From assembly GCA_937873515.1 (NCBI GenBank), contig CALMYB010000007.1:248001-312000 (forward strand): a DNA stretch of 64,000 nt, in the 5' to 3' direction. Both the position numbers and the translations under genes were made by a program. The notes beneath the pieces are model-generated. The model saw nothing but the letters and a program-made list of their open reading frames with translations, was not told where the DNA came from and did not search any database. Within the stretch, counting starts at the first letter, position 1. Each line of letters starts with the position of its first letter. Of the stretch, positions 62,660-64,000 are shown piece after piece. This DNA comes from an uncultured Acidobacteriota bacterium. GTDB taxonomy: Bacteria; Acidobacteriota; Blastocatellia; Pyrinomonadales; Pyrinomonadaceae.

Positions 62660-63049
62660 TTATTTAAAGCCCTCCTAAGCTTTCCTTTTACGTTCTTGAG
62701 TATTGTTGAGACCGTTCGAAAAATTTCTGCAACGTCGGCCAACCCAACGTTTTTATCGCCGCTGAGTGCCGAAGAGCGCACCACTTTTGTCCTTTAGGAC
62801 GCATTCAAATGGGTATTTATCAGCCCCTGGGGAGCAACCCGTTGTGGTTTTTGGGCGCGAGCCAAAATTAAGAGTGTCAGTGATCTGACCAAATTTTCCG
62901 AAAATTATCGGTTTAGTTGTAACAGAAAATGAGGCGAAGGTCAACGAAAAGCACCGCCCGAACCGAGAAAAACCGTTGAACGGCGATTTTCACGGCAAGG
63001 TGCCGAGTATGAAGGAAGAAGGCAGCTCTATCCGATTCGAATTGTAATG
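62660..63049. other. Long leader of the M36 gene
   Basis: About 390 bases without a gene. On the minus strand 62757-62850 is rich in short stems: CCCCAGGGG, GTCC-TAAA-GGAC and GTGCGCTCTTCGGCAC, followed by conserved-looking A/T-rich sequence up to the GGAGGG. A short frame reading through it (62753-62944) has no usable ribosome site. Confidence 0.5.
62757..62850 (-). promoter_or_regulatory. Structured leader, possible regulatory RNA or repeat
   Basis: Contains three compact stems in ~95 bases: CCCC-A-GGGG, GTCC-TAAA-GGAC and GTGC-GCTCTTCG-GCAC. I could not assign it to a known riboswitch; the c-di-GMP (GEMM) consensus was considered but does not fit clearly. Could be an unnamed repeat family. 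Confidence 0.35.
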
Positions 63050-63083
63050 TTTGCAGGAGGCCCGAGGACGGGCCTCCTGCAAA
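63050..63083 (-). terminator. 14-bp perfect hairpin after the partial FG-GAP gene
   Basis: TTTGCAGGAGGCCC, GAGGAC, GGGCCTCCTGCAAA: a perfect 14-bp stem with a 6-base loop, 10 bases beyond the stop codon at 63094. A T-rich tract after it is weak, so it may be a terminator or a stability element. Confidence 0.65.
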
Positions 63084-63093
63084 GCGTGTCGGG

Positions 63094-64000
63094 CTAGTTG
63101 CCCGAGTTGAAGATGAGCGAGAACCGACGAACCGAGCCGGTATCACCGCCCGCATTGTCCGAAGCCGTGATAACCCACGTACCGTCAGCGTTTTCACCAT
63201 CCAACGCCGAGAGCGGGTTGTTCGGTGAAAAATCGCCTGCAGGAAACGGGAGCGTTGACGTGCAGGTTGTCGGCCCGGGATTCGCCTGCGTTTCGATCGG
63301 CGGAAGTCCGCCTTCGTCGTTAAGCGTGATCAGACCGAAGTTGTTATTGCTACAACCAGCGCCTGTTGTTGTCCTGCCGGGACGATCGATTACGGTTACG
63401 GTCGGCGAACCATCAGGCGGTGTGATCGAAATGATCAAGTCACCGACCCACGTATGGTCGAGGCCGCAATCTACATCACCAGTCGTTCCGTCGCAGGTTC
63501 CGGCCGTATCGAATCTAAAGTTCAGATCCGAAACGGTTCCGACACCCGACACCGCAAGGTTGACAGTTATTCCGGTCGGATTATTATCCGGAATCAGAAC
63601 CGCCGGCCCGGTGTAGCTGACAGTGACTCCGCCGCCGCCACCGCCGACGAGGCCGGGGATGTATGCGGTCGGGACCGGAATATCGCTGGCCACACCGAAC
63701 GAGATCACCTGGAATCCGGAGGTCGAGCCGTTGATATACCACGTTCCGCCGCGATAGACCGCGATGTCATCTGTGCCATCGCCGTCATAGTCGCCCGGTG
63801 CGGGTACGTCGCTCGCAATACCGAACTGCGTGGTGATCGTGTTGCCCGTCTGCGTGTAGATGTACCACGTTCCGTCTGACGGGCGGTAAACCGCAACGTC
63901 ATCCTTGCCGTCGCCATCGTAATCAGCCGGGACGAGCTTGTCACCGTCAACGCCCCACGGCACCGCCGTGAAGTTCTGAGCGGGGACGCCCGTAGCGTTC
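63094..64000 (-). CDS. Secreted FG-GAP/P-domain protein, 5' end outside window
   Basis: The last ~302 codons of a gene that continues beyond base 64000. It has FG-GAP blades (DYDGDGKDDVAVYRPSDGTW), a Gly run, then a C-terminal P-domain (VSYTGPAVLIPDNNP... to FNSGN). From 63629 to 64000 it is identical base for base to 58575-58946 of the M36 gene; the P-domains after it differ at many positions. So the two genes share recently exchanged blade DNA. Whether this gene has a peptidase domain too cannot be seen. Confidence 0.88.
   Translation of the reverse strand, partial: NATGVPAQNFTAVPWGVDGDKLVPADYDGDGKDDVAVYRPSDGTWYIYTQTGNTITTQFGIASDVPAPGDYDGDGTDDIAVYRGGTWYINGSTSGFQVISFGVASDIPVPTAYIPGLVGGGGGGVTVSYTGPAVLIPDNNPTGITVNLAVSGVGTVSDLNFRFDTAGTCDGTTGDVDCGLDHTWVGDLIISITPPDGSPTVTVIDRPGRTTTGAGCSNNNFGLITLNDEGGLPPIETQANPGPTTCTSTLPFPAGDFSPNNPLSALDGENADGTWVITASDNAGGDTGSVRRFSLIFNSGN

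Noticed and set aside
62753..62944. Small protein of 63 codons on the minus strand
   Set aside because: Runs through the structured leader, lacks a ribosome site, and its sequence follows stems in the DNA.
1..64000. tRNA, rRNA, tmRNA or integrase/attachment sites
   Set aside because: I looked through the intergenic regions on both strands and found no cloverleaf-like or rRNA-like sequence and no integrase. I cannot run a dedicated search, so a divergent small RNA could be missed.

Overview
The window is about 64 kb of a Gram-negative, heterotrophic bacterial chromosome. It is gene-dense and of moderately high GC. My best guess is Acidobacteriota, class Blastocatellia (Pyrinomonadaceae-like). 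This is inference from gene content: secreted FG-GAP proteins with repeated 'DGDGKTD..VFRPS.G.WY' blades, an ECF sigma factor beside a Ser/Thr kinase with a beta-propeller, zinc-ribbon/TolB-like/TPR proteins, an acidobacterial-type diheme cytochrome and a pilMNOPQ operon. I saw no rRNA, tRNA, CRISPR array or intact transposase.

Layout. 1-6.2 kb: end of an unknown gene, an ABC exporter of YbbAP type divergent from a TesA-like lipoprotein esterase (the same neighbourhood as in E. coli), and a MacB/FtsX-like permease. 6.2-10.7 kb: a minus-strand operon of acyl-CoA ligase, inositol-3-phosphate synthase and phosphoglucose isomerase. 10.7-19.2 kb: an aldehyde dehydrogenase, a GT39-like membrane glycosyltransferase lying between gene remnants, and three exported TPR proteins. 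19.3-25.5 kb: a class III aminotransferase, an M28 peptidase, and a decayed patch (frameshifted alpha/beta hydrolase, truncated zinc-ribbon paralog, frameshifted monooxygenase) followed by two small exported proteins. 25.6-34.3 kb: a signalling cluster of ECF sigma factor, Ser/Thr kinase and two zinc-ribbon/TolB-like/TPR proteins.

34.4-47.4 kb: a nearly complete reductive pyrimidine degradation set, with dihydropyrimidinase, NCS1 nucleobase permease, beta-ureidopropionase, a RidA-like protein and both subunits of dihydropyrimidine dehydrogenase (PreT, PreA). It is interleaved with an AbiEii-like toxin pair, a class C beta-lactamase-like hydrolase, a GNAT, a diheme cytochrome, a BrnT fragment with intact BrnA, and a GxxExxY gene broken by an amber codon. 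The class III aminotransferase and the aldehyde dehydrogenase could carry beta-alanine onward, but that is inference. 47.5-50.1 kb: a GH9 glycoside hydrolase fused to a NodB-type deacetylase. 50.6-56 kb: the pilM-N-O-P-Q operon with a good sigma-70-like promoter and a terminator. 56-64 kb: three large secreted FG-GAP proteins, one an M36 metallopeptidase and one cut by the window edge.

The most unusual layer is a dense population of short palindromic or iterated repeats from several unrelated families. Most lie between genes, but at least four lie inside coding sequences, in frame, as extra surface loops or linkers: acyl-CoA ligase, PreT, a zinc-ribbon/TPR protein and the GH9-NodB fusion. One 136-bp element with perfect 27-bp terminal inverted repeats supplies the last codons and stop of the GH9 gene. 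This in-frame peptide-donating behaviour resembles the palindromic elements known in Rickettsia, and I consider it the best candidate here for an undescribed system.
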